DNA of 12,981 nt from JAGQNP01 sp038257245 (lineage in GTDB: Bacteria > Patescibacteriota > Saccharimonadia > Saccharimonadales > JACQNP01), in assembly GCA_038257245.1 (NCBI GenBank), contig JBBSJL010000018.1, positions 1-12,981 on the forward strand, given 5' to 3'. The stretch's first letter is position 1, and every line of letters begins with the position of its first letter. Under the pieces are notes generated by a model. The model worked only from the letters and a program-made list of their open reading frames with translations, had not been told where the DNA came from and searched no databases. The position numbers and the translations under genes are program-made. Positions 1 to 5,795 of the stretch are shown here, piece after piece.

Positions 1-168
1 CGACGTAAACTCAGAAAAACCTTCAAAGAAGAAGGTGCGTCAGCCTACCAAACAATGATGGTGCGAAATTATGAGATCGATGTCAGTTCATTCCACAAGA
101 AGTACAGGTGCCCGGCTCTCCCACAGCTACTGCCATTGACGGAAACAGCTGTCAAAATCCAACACTAG
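1..168 (+). other. possible 3' end of a gene cut by the window edge
   Basis: Two plus-strand frames are open from the left edge. One runs from base 2 to a TGA at 56-58 and would end in a lysine-rich hydrophilic tail (SEKPSKKKVRQPTKQ), which looks like a natural protein C-terminus. The other runs from base 1 to a TAG at 166-168 (55 codons, ending TETAVKIQH) and has less protein-like composition. I cannot tell which frame, if either, is coding, and I recognise no domain in either. Confidence 0.25.
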
Positions 169-273
169 TTTGGTGACCTCTCGGGGAATACTACGGTATA
201 ATCCGCCCGTTTGCCGCTAAAGCGGCGGGGATTAGCGAACCGCCTGGGGTTCGATTCGTTTCTCGTTAGAAAC

Positions 274-319
274 CACCAATTCAAAAACCCGACTTTACAG
301 TCGGGCGCTTGAATTGGTG
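274..319 (-). terminator. large stem-loop, intrinsic terminator for leftward transcription
   Basis: The outer arms CACCAATTCAA (274-284) and TTGAATTGGTG (309-319) are perfect complements. Inside them CCCGAC (288-293) pairs with GTCGGG (300-305) around a 6-nt loop. Read leftward, the GC-rich inner stem is followed directly by TTTTTG, which is the classic intrinsic terminator pattern. Read rightward there is no U tract. It lies about 230 nt past the stop codon of the leftward gene at 539-1498, so it probably ends that transcript. Confidence 0.6.
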
Positions 320-401
320 AACCTAATAAAGTCGAAGTGGAACCTGATCTGTGAGGAAATTATACGGTGGAACAGATTACTGGGTAAACAACAGTGGTCA
401 T

Positions 402-440
402 TAGAATACCCTGCTGTTAGTAGAACTGTAGCGTATTCTA
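402..440. repeat. 8-bp inverted repeat enclosing a small hairpin
   Basis: TAGAATAC (402-409) is the exact reverse complement of GTATTCTA (433-440). The 23-nt spacer contains CTGCT-GTT-AGTAG, which can fold with one G-U pair. It could be a structured 3' untranslated element of the leftward gene starting at 1498. No function is recognised. Confidence 0.3.
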
Positions 441-538
441 GTTAGTGGTTCTGTCTGTACTGTTTGTTATTTCAAGTGAACGAGTGGTTGGACTATATTG
501 TCCAGACCCTATAAATATATTATACAATATCGGCGATA

Positions 539-1498
539 TTACTCTTCGTCACACTCGATTAGATTAGGGTCAATTTGTATGACCTTCTTCATTATCTCAG
601 GTCCGTGGTCCAGCTCTAACTCCGACATAACGTCCATAACAGCATGGTCTTTTTCGCCGACCTTACCTACTCTTAAGAATGGATCACCGTTCATGCCTTC
701 AGTAACAGCGTGTAACCACTTGTACAGGCTTAGGCTATCAGTAATTGTTTCAGGCACTTCAGAGTACGCCTTAATTGCTTCGCCAAGTTGCTGTTCTAAA
801 TAAGGCTTGCACTCTTCGGCAAAGCGACCTAACTGGGTGGTAAACGGACTATCATCAGTCATGTAGCCAAGAATGTCGTAGATACCGTCCATTCCTCTCG
901 GTGAAGTAAGTCTACCAGTAGTGATAGAGAGAATGTCTCCTACATGGAAACGCCTAGAGCCATCTTCAGCTTGCTCTTCTACTAGCGGTCCTAGCTTCAT
1001 AAGTTCAGCGTCTTCTTCGACGCTAAGCTCCTTAGTTGCTGCTGCCTCACGAGCTAACGCTGTAAGCTCATCTTCACTAACTCTTCGGGTGTATCGCATG
1101 GTACTTCCATTAACACCATCAAAACGCTGTCGCTGTATGAACTGGAGTCCTTCTGCTGTCTTCACAAAGTCGAGGTTGAGCATTTGTCCTACCCCTGATT
1201 TACGAGCATCAAAATCAACTACAACAGTTGCTGCTATCTCAAATCCTTCTACATAACTCTTCTGAGGTGAATAGTGGGGTGGGTCTTGAGGCTCCTGTGC
1301 AACTGCATGGGTTGAAATACGTGTCCTAAGACCATCAGGAGCTACTTCACCAGTAAACGCAACATAGAAGTCACTTACTGCTTTACCTGGTCCCATTTCT
1401 TGAAATTCGTTCAAGTCTAGTAATGCCGACAGAGTAGCCTCTTCGGGAGTAAGGTTAGGTTGCAGTGCTTCTAAGCGTCGTTCCATTGGGTCATTCAT
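539..1498 (-). CDS. protein of unknown function with a phage/plasmid-type domain
   Basis: This is a 319-residue soluble acidic protein with no signal peptide or membrane segment. I chose the ATG at 1498 (MNDPMERR). The open frame extends to a TTG at 1516, but that codon lies inside the promoter spacer. Residues 1-30 are helical (LEALQPNLTPEEATLSALL), and residues 40-130 look beta-rich (VVVDFDAR, FIQRQRFDG). Residues 187-235 carry ILSITTGRL, SPRGMDGIYD and FTTQLGRFAEEC. This pattern resembles a family of hypothetical proteins in phages and plasmids (I recall the label DUF7736, not checked). The C-terminal part has WLHAVTEGMNGDPF followed by an acidic tail. Function is unknown; by recall such proteins ride on mobile elements. 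It stands alone, divergent from the recombinase remnant, and probably ends at the terminator at 274-319. That it is a real gene is nearly certain; the family link is moderate. Confidence 0.8.
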   Translation of the reverse strand: MNDPMERRLEALQPNLTPEEATLSALLDLNEFQEMGPGKAVSDFYVAFTGEVAPDGLRTRISTHAVAQEPQDPPHYSPQKSYVEGFEIAATVVVDFDARKSGVGQMLNLDFVKTAEGLQFIQRQRFDGVNGSTMRYTRRVSEDELTALAREAAATKELSVEEDAELMKLGPLVEEQAEDGSRRFHVGDILSITTGRLTSPRGMDGIYDILGYMTDDSPFTTQLGRFAEECKPYLEQQLGEAIKAYSEVPETITDSLSLYKWLHAVTEGMNGDPFLRVGKVGEKDHAVMDVMSELELDHGPEIMKKVIQIDPNLIECDEE

Positions 1499-1504
1499 GA
1501 TGTT

Positions 1505-1533
1505 ATAATAGCACAATATAGATATTTAGTCAA
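1505..1533 (-). promoter_or_regulatory. near-consensus sigma70-type promoter, apparently leaderless
   Basis: On the minus strand, TTGACT (1528-1533) is separated by exactly 17 nt from TATTAT (1505-1510). Only six bases separate the -10 box from the ATG at 1498, so the transcript should start at or next to the A of the ATG. No Shine-Dalgarno sequence is present. This promoter decides the start codon of the leftward gene. Confidence 0.75.
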
Positions 1534-1560
1534 GCATACTCAGTTGTTTTTCGGCGGTAT

Positions 1561-1574
1561 TGTGTATATACACA
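1561..1574. repeat. 14-bp perfect palindrome, possible operator
   Basis: TGTGTATATACACA is self-complementary over all 14 bases. It lies about 28 bp upstream of the -35 box of the leftward gene starting at 1498 and just before the recombinase remnant. It has the size and symmetry of a site for a dimeric regulator, but no regulator can be assigned to it. Confidence 0.35.
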
Positions 1575-1577
1575 TAA

Positions 1578-1940
1578 GTAAGCACTAAAGCCTGTCCTAG
1601 ACGCTCTCAATGCGTCCAGAGTGCGATAGAATACGCTCTTAACTTCATGCACGACGTACAGCGTTTATGGGTAGACGCTGACCCAGACCTAAAGATAAGG
1701 TTCCAAAAAATGATATTCCCAGAGGGGCTTACATTCGATACATCTACGTTAACTTTTGGAACCTCTACAATTAGCCCACTTTACACCTACGCACCAATCA
1801 AAAAAGACCTCTCTGTGAAGGAGAAGTCTCTTTTGGTGAACTCTCGGGGCCTAACCTGGAAACACTTTGAGCCTGAGGTAGTGTTATTTGATCGACTTCT
1901 TGAGGATGCAGGGATTGACAAGGATATTGAACAGAGGTGA
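1578..1940 (+). pseudogene. decayed C-terminal fragment of a large serine recombinase
   Basis: The frame is open from just after a TAA at 1575-1577 to a TGA at 1938-1940; its first ATG is at 1647. From about base 1620 the translation reads IEYALNFM, then LWVDADPDLK, RFQKMIFPEGLTFD and TSTISPLYTY. This is the typical C-terminal region of large serine recombinases, after the coiled coil (compare IEYFLENLDELLL and KSLFFKALFTKLPTYEE in the recombinase at the right end). The resolvase, recombinase, zinc-ribbon and coiled-coil domains are all missing upstream, where only a regulatory-looking stretch is found. The fragment therefore cannot be catalytic and is best read as the scar of an older mobile element. 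It differs clearly from the right-hand recombinase, so it is not a recent duplicate. A short expressed protein from ATG 1647 (97 aa) cannot be ruled out. Confidence 0.7.
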
Positions 1941-1946
1941 TATACT
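1915..1946 (+). promoter_or_regulatory. extended -10 promoter for the 67-aa gene
   Basis: TGATATACT (1938-1946) matches an extended -10 (TGnTATAAT-like) element. Its TG is part of the TGA stop of the recombinase remnant. A perfect TTGACA lies at 1915-1920, but with a 20-nt spacer, so its contribution is doubtful. The ATG at 1955 follows the -10 box by 8 nt, again close to leaderless. Confidence 0.5.
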
Positions 1947-1954
1947 GGAGTTCT

Positions 1955-2158
1955 ATGAGTGGATATGAATTAAACGACAAAGACATCGACATAGTCCTGG
2001 AGAACTTGAGGAAGGTTCAGCCCGATGCAACACGTGAAGATGCAATCCAGAAGCTCCTCAAGACAAAAATGGATGCTCGTGAAAAGGCTCAGACTGACCA
2101 TGCTGGACTAGCTGATGATTTGGAAAAACTAAATTCTAAAGAAGAGACTGAAAACTAA
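1955..2158 (+). CDS. small acidic helical protein of unknown function
   Basis: A 67-residue protein starting MSGYELNDKDIDIV. I chose the ATG at 1955 over the in-frame GTG at 1937 because a -10 box (1941-1946) and a GGAG (1947-1950) lie between them. It is highly charged and predicted helical throughout, with no cysteine, signal peptide or membrane segment. The N-terminal half (VLENLRKVQPDATREDAIQK) has the spacing of a small three-helix bundle, loosely UBA/CUE-like, but this is a weak resemblance. The C-terminal half is a Glu/Lys-rich helix. Its stop overlaps that of the convergent regulator gene by three bases. No function is assigned. Confidence 0.6.
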   Translation: MSGYELNDKDIDIVLENLRKVQPDATREDAIQKLLKTKMDAREKAQTDHAGLADDLEKLNSKEETEN

Positions 2159-2370
2159 AACGGTAAAACATCCGAAGATTTAAGTTTCAGCACCTTCAAC
2201 ACTTTTTCTAGCATTTTTAGAGATGGCACAGCCTCGCCGCGTTCAAGCTTGGCATAATAGGTAACGTCCGTGCCGACCTTTTCGGCAACCTCTAGCTGAG
2301 TCAAATCAACAGCCCTGCGGGCTTTTCGAAGCGTAGCCTCAAGTGAGGCTTTTATTTCCTTATCAATCAT
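2155..2370 (-). CDS. XRE-family helix-turn-helix transcriptional regulator
   Basis: A 71-residue DNA-binding protein made almost entirely of one HTH_3/XRE domain. Residues 10-65 include LTQLEVAEKVGTDVTYYAKL followed by ERGEAVPSLKMLEKVLKVL, the usual five-helix Cro/CI-like pattern with the conserved Gln, Ala, Gly and Glu-Arg-Gly positions. I chose the ATG at 2370: TATAAT lies 7 nt upstream, and the longer open frame to 2442 would start inside the terminator of the surface-protein gene. It has no partner domain, so it probably acts as a dimeric repressor or activator. Its target is unknown. Candidates from proximity are its own promoter and the surface-protein block. It converges with the 67-aa gene. 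Confidence 0.85.
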   Translation of the reverse strand: MIDKEIKASLEATLRKARRAVDLTQLEVAEKVGTDVTYYAKLERGEAVPSLKMLEKVLKVLKLKSSDVLPF

Positions 2371-2377
2371 GTATCCA

Positions 2378-2383
2378 ATTATA
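2378..2383 (-). promoter_or_regulatory. consensus -10 box of the HTH regulator gene
   Basis: A perfect TATAAT on the minus strand ends 7 nt before the ATG at 2370, so transcription should begin at or beside the start codon. I see no good -35 box 16-18 nt upstream and no Shine-Dalgarno sequence. Confidence 0.5.
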
Positions 2384-2420
2384 CCTAATTTTATTGATAG
2401 TTTTCTGCTGGATTTACGAC

Positions 2421-2470
2421 AATAAAGAAAGGTTGCTGTCATATCGCAACGCTAGTCGCTGACACCAACC
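2421..2470 (-). terminator. intrinsic terminator of the surface-protein gene
   Basis: Read leftward, GGTTG (2470-2466) pairs with CAACC (2435-2431), TGTCA pairs with TGACA, and an inner GCGAC-TAGC-GTTGC hairpin stacks on top, with one mismatch and one small bulge. The stem is followed by TTTCTTTATT (2430-2421). It lies about 50 nt past the stop at 2521 and insulates the HTH regulator gene from upstream transcription. Confidence 0.7.
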
Positions 2471-2520
2471 CATCTCAAGGTTAAATATACACTATCTTGT
2501 TCCAGTAAAAATTGTCGGGG

Positions 2521-5500
2521 CTAAAAGGGCAGTCCAGCAACTACAAACCCAGTTGACGAAGAAGTTGACCAGTTGCCGGCACTATCTTGTACTCTTACGT
2601 AAACCGTATGCTGGCCCGTAGACAAGGATGCGGCGTTGCCACTCGCACTAGCGTTGCCGCCACTGTACGACATCTGTGTGCCGTTTCCTTGGCCAGGATC
2701 CGTGTCAATGTAGTATTCAACGTACTTTACTCCAGACAGCTGATCAGCAGCGTTTGCTGATACAACAAAGAATGGGTTAGTATTTTTGATCACTACGTTT
2801 GGATTAACCTGAACATTAGTGACGGTCGGATTTGTCTTGTCTATACTGATAGTTGCGGTAACGGAGACGGAGTTACCTGCATTATCAACTGCTGAACCGG
2901 TCACGGTTTGGTTTGCGCCCTCGTTCGTCAAGGTTGTTGATCCTAAGCAAGTGTCAATGCCTGACAGTGCATCGGAGCAACTAAAAGTTACAGTTACGTC
3001 AGAATTATTCCAACCATCTGTGTTAGGTGCGGGGGTTAGTGTGTAGGTTATTGCAGGGTTTGTTTTGTCTAGGCTTATGTCAACAGATGTACTAACAGTG
3101 TTACCTGCATTATCAACTGCTGTACCGGTCACGGTTTGGTTTGCGCCCTCGGTGCTAACAGTAATTGGACTTGTGCAGCTACTAATCCCGGAGAGCTCGT
3201 CAGCACATGTAAATGTTACCGTTACATTTGAGCCATACCATCCATTTGCATTCGGAGTTGAACTCGAAGAGTAATTAATTGTTGGGTTTGTCTTATCTAG
3301 ATTAATAGTTGCGTTAATAGTGGTTGAGTTGCCCGCATTATCTACAGCAGTTCCTGTAGCAATCTGGCTTTCCCCTTCTGTCGTAACAGTTACAGGATTT
3401 GTACAACTACTAATACCAGATGAGGTATCAGAGCAATTGAAAGTAACTGTGACATTAGAGTTATTCCAGCCATTTGTGTTTGCAGCAGGGCTTAAAGTAT
3501 AGGTTATATCAGGATCGGTTTTATCAACCAAAATGCTAATTGTATTGCTTGGATCACTTTCTCCGCCAGCATTTACTGCTGTTACGTAATAGTCGTGAGT
3601 ACCTTCGGTAACACCGCTATCAATATGATTGGTTGCTGTTACTGTCTCGAGGTATGTTCCATCACGGTAAACCTTATAAGAGGTCGCACCATTAGCAGCG
3701 TTCCATGTAAGGTATGGGTTGTTTGTTGGGCTTGATGCTGACAAGTTCATAGGCGCGTCTGGAACAGCCTGTATCGTGATAGAAGTATCTTGGCTGATTG
3801 TCTGATTGTTTGCACAGTAGGTATTGCCATTAATAACTGCACATATTGAGTAATAGACGCCAGATAATAAAGCAAAAGATGTTTCTCCATTTGAATCCGT
3901 GTTACCACCGTTAGAAATCATGCCGTTATTTGTAACCGCTGGAGTTTCAAACTGAATAATTCCGCTCGAATCAGTAAAGGTACTTTGGCCTATAGAGGTG
4001 GCACTGACTGAAGTGTTAGACACCTTGTTCCCATCCAAGTCTTTAACGGTAACCTCAGTATTAGCTAGGTCGAAAGTGATGTCTTGAATGGCATCATTCT
4101 GATCCGATATAGACACAGGACTATTGGTACTTGTAAGATTTTCTATTCGAGGCAGTTGGTCATTATTACTGCTGGGAGTGAAGACTCGTACACGATAGCT
4201 GCCATTCGGCATGTTACCCACAGTATAGTTGCCAGATGTATCAGTGTTAGATATGCCACTAAAAACATCGTTAAAGATTTGAACATAAGGCTTACTAGGT
4301 GAAGTAGTAGTATCCGCGTAATATGTGTTTGAGCTATCTTGGAACTTCATGACACCTGATGTATTTGCTTCGGCAAAAACAATCTCATCCGTTATATCTG
4401 AGCTAACAATTTGATTATCCAGGCACTTTTGGACAGAGTTGTATGAGGCGCAAATCGAATAATTCACATCTGTCAGTATTGGTACCACCGCAACGCCACT
4501 AACATTTGTTGATGCTCCGTTACCTATAACGCCATTGTTATAAGTTGTGGGTGTGCTGAATTCTATTGAACCGGAACTATCAGTAAAAACACTTTGACCT
4601 TTGGAAGACAAATTTACACTAGCTCCTTCAACAAGATTACCGTTTGCATCCTTAACGGTGATGGTTACATATGACAATCTAATTACTACATCTTTAGTTA
4701 AATCAGATCCATTCACTACAAACGGTGAGTTAGAACTAGAAAGATTTGAGAGTGACGGAAGTTTAACACCATAGCCATTGCTTGAACCTGATGTCCAGAT
4801 GCGCGTATTAAAACTACCGTCAGGTACATTGCTCATAGAATAGTTGCCTGCACTATCGGGAGTCGACGTACCAGAAAAATCATTATTATATATCTGTATA
4901 TTGTTATTAACGTTTGTATCAAAAAATATATCATTCGCTCCATCGCTGTACTTAACGACCCCTGATACGTTGGTGTTTGGAATATTAATCTGGACGTTGG
5001 TATCATCTGACACGGTTTGTCTTGGTGCACAATATTGCTTACCGTTATAAGCCGCACATATGGAATAATAGACATTCGTGAGAATTGGAATTACTCCAAC
5101 ACCATTTGGGCCTGTGGTTGCCGAATTAGATATCTTCCCATTGTTAATTGCGTATGATGTTTCGAACTGAATAGTACCACTGGTATCTGTAAATTGGCTG
5201 TAGCCAATAGATGACATGCTTACTGCTAAGTTATCAGCAGGGTTACCATCTGGGCCTAATACTGTAACTGATACATTTGACAAATCAAACGTTACATCTC
5301 GCGTAACTGAAGAGCCACTAACTCCGACCGGATAATTAAGACTGGTTAAATTATCCAGTTTAGGCATATTATCAGCACCAGGATTGTTTACCCTTACTCT
5401 ATATGTACCATCGGGTACTCCACCAACAGAGTATGCACCAAGAGCGTCGGGATGGGACAATCCACTAAAAGTACCATTAAATATCTGCACGTAATAGGAA

Positions 5501-5691
5501 TTATCCGTAGTTGCAAAGTAATCGGTAGTATCATGCTGAAACTTTGCTATTCCAGAAACGCTAGAGCCTGTAGCAAACACTGTAGGCACAAAGGTTAATT
5601 GACTTACTAGCAGCACACCCACAAGAAGAAGGGGTCTGAGCCTTGTTCGTAAGTTCCTTGCAAAGCTTAAGTTTAATGACTTGCCTATCAT
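2521..5691 (-). CDS. large secreted repeat protein, likely cell-surface adhesin-type
   Basis: A 1056-residue exported protein. Residues 1-40 form a signal peptide: basic n-region (ARNLRTRLRP), hydrophobic LLLVGVLLVS, and likely cleavage after VFA at position 40. Residues 43-642 are three copies of a ~200-aa unit. Each has a carboxypeptidase-regulatory-like beta module (PDGTYRVRV, then FTDTSG) and a conserved C-x8-C pair (212/221, 414/423, 617/626), probably a disulfide. Residues 645-722 are a fibronectin type III domain (TSYKVYRDGTYLETV). Residues 723-950 are three 76-aa Ig-like repeats, each starting DKTNP or DKTDP and holding a C-x9-C pair and GTAVDNAGN or GSAVDNAGN. Residues 951-1056 are a final Ig-like module. 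The chain is rich in Ser, Thr and Asn, and has no sortase motif or C-terminal membrane anchor. GAGGAGG (5700-5706) lies 8 nt before the ATG. It probably sits on or is released from the cell surface. Binding role and ligand are unknown. Confidence 0.85.
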   Translation of the reverse strand: MIGKSLNLSFARNLRTRLRPLLLVGVLLVSQLTFVPTVFATGSSVSGIAKFQHDTTDYFATTDNSYYVQIFNGTFSGLSHPDALGAYSVGGVPDGTYRVRVNNPGADNMPKLDNLTSLNYPVGVSGSSVTRDVTFDLSNVSVTVLGPDGNPADNLAVSMSSIGYSQFTDTSGTIQFETSYAINNGKISNSATTGPNGVGVIPILTNVYYSICAAYNGKQYCAPRQTVSDDTNVQINIPNTNVSGVVKYSDGANDIFFDTNVNNNIQIYNNDFSGTSTPDSAGNYSMSNVPDGSFNTRIWTSGSSNGYGVKLPSLSNLSSSNSPFVVNGSDLTKDVVIRLSYVTITVKDANGNLVEGASVNLSSKGQSVFTDSSGSIEFSTPTTYNNGVIGNGASTNVSGVAVVPILTDVNYSICASYNSVQKCLDNQIVSSDITDEIVFAEANTSGVMKFQDSSNTYYADTTTSPSKPYVQIFNDVFSGISNTDTSGNYTVGNMPNGSYRVRVFTPSSNNDQLPRIENLTSTNSPVSISDQNDAIQDITFDLANTEVTVKDLDGNKVSNTSVSATSIGQSTFTDSSGIIQFETPAVTNNGMISNGGNTDSNGETSFALLSGVYYSICAVINGNTYCANNQTISQDTSITIQAVPDAPMNLSASSPTNNPYLTWNAANGATSYKVYRDGTYLETVTATNHIDSGVTEGTHDYYVTAVNAGGESDPSNTISILVDKTDPDITYTLSPAANTNGWNNSNVTVTFNCSDTSSGISSCTNPVTVTTEGESQIATGTAVDNAGNSTTINATINLDKTNPTINYSSSSTPNANGWYGSNVTVTFTCADELSGISSCTSPITVSTEGANQTVTGTAVDNAGNTVSTSVDISLDKTNPAITYTLTPAPNTDGWNNSDVTVTFSCSDALSGIDTCLGSTTLTNEGANQTVTGSAVDNAGNSVSVTATISIDKTNPTVTNVQVNPNVVIKNTNPFFVVSANAADQLSGVKYVEYYIDTDPGQGNGTQMSYSGGNASASGNAASLSTGQHTVYVRVQDSAGNWSTSSSTGFVVAGLPF
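2842..3525 (-). repeat. three tandem 76-codon Ig-like repeats inside the surface-protein gene
   Basis: Three successive 228-bp units encode residues 723-950. Two of them share a 52-base stretch (2872-2923 and 3100-3151) that differs at one base, exactly 228 bp apart. The third copy (around 3329-3380) is much more diverged. Near-identity of DNA, not just protein, between two neighbours points to recent duplication or gene conversion. Confidence 0.8.
3766..5565 (-). repeat. three tandem ~200-codon repeats inside the surface-protein gene
   Basis: Residues 43-236, 242-440 and 444-642 align throughout. Each starts SGVxKxxD or SGIAKFQHD, contains xIFNxxFSG or IYNNDFSG, DGTYRVRV-like and SxGQSxFTDSSG-like motifs, and ends with YSIC...C. 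The copies are diverged at the DNA level, so this array is older than the Ig-like one. Confidence 0.75.
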
Positions 5692-5719
5692 TTAGCGCCC
5701 CTCCTCAATTTATGAATAT

Positions 5720-5748
5720 ATTGTACTGTAACCAACTATTTAACACAA
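5720..5748 (-). promoter_or_regulatory. promoter of the surface-protein gene
   Basis: On the minus strand, TTGTGT (5743-5748) and TACAAT (5720-5725) are 17 nt apart. The predicted start near 5713 gives a leader of about 22 nt carrying a strong Shine-Dalgarno sequence. The promoter lies in the 104-bp gap after the GT-C gene, so the surface protein can be expressed on its own. Read-through from the GT-C gene is also possible, since I see no clear terminator between them. Confidence 0.6.
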
Positions 5749-5795
5749 AACATTGGTGTATTGATGAAACGTTTGAAGAAATTAGGTAGGCTTTG

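Larger units (their letters stand above)
59..538. other. gene-poor intergenic region with several inverted repeats
   Basis: I see no credible coding region on either strand in these 480 bases. The stretch holds a TATAAT (197-202), GC-rich hairpins (gccgc/gcggc near 212-226 and cgaac/gttcg near 236-253), a tRNA T-arm-like string, and a large hairpin at 274-319 that works as a leftward terminator. It also holds inverted repeats at 402-440, 489-504 and 526-540. It is the downstream region of the leftward gene that starts at 1498. The density of structure suggests either an uncharacterised small RNA or the scar of an integration event. Confidence 0.5.

Noticed and set aside
171..278. A complete tRNA or tmRNA gene ending in CCACCA.
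   Set aside because: The seven bases before the discriminator (AGAAACC) have no matching 5' acceptor strand at tRNA distance, the T-stem does not pair, and no tmRNA 5' end is visible.
1498..1516. TTG start at 1516 for the leftward gene.
   Set aside because: It lies in the spacer of a near-consensus promoter that places transcription start at the ATG at 1498.
2155..2158. 67-aa protein and convergent HTH gene as a toxin-antitoxin pair.
   Set aside because: The genes converge and do not form an operon, and the 67-aa protein shows no toxin-like fold or motif.
2819..5075. Open frames on both strands inside the surface-protein gene.
   Set aside because: They are low-complexity shadows of the repeat-encoding frame, have no ribosome binding sites, and show no recognisable domains.
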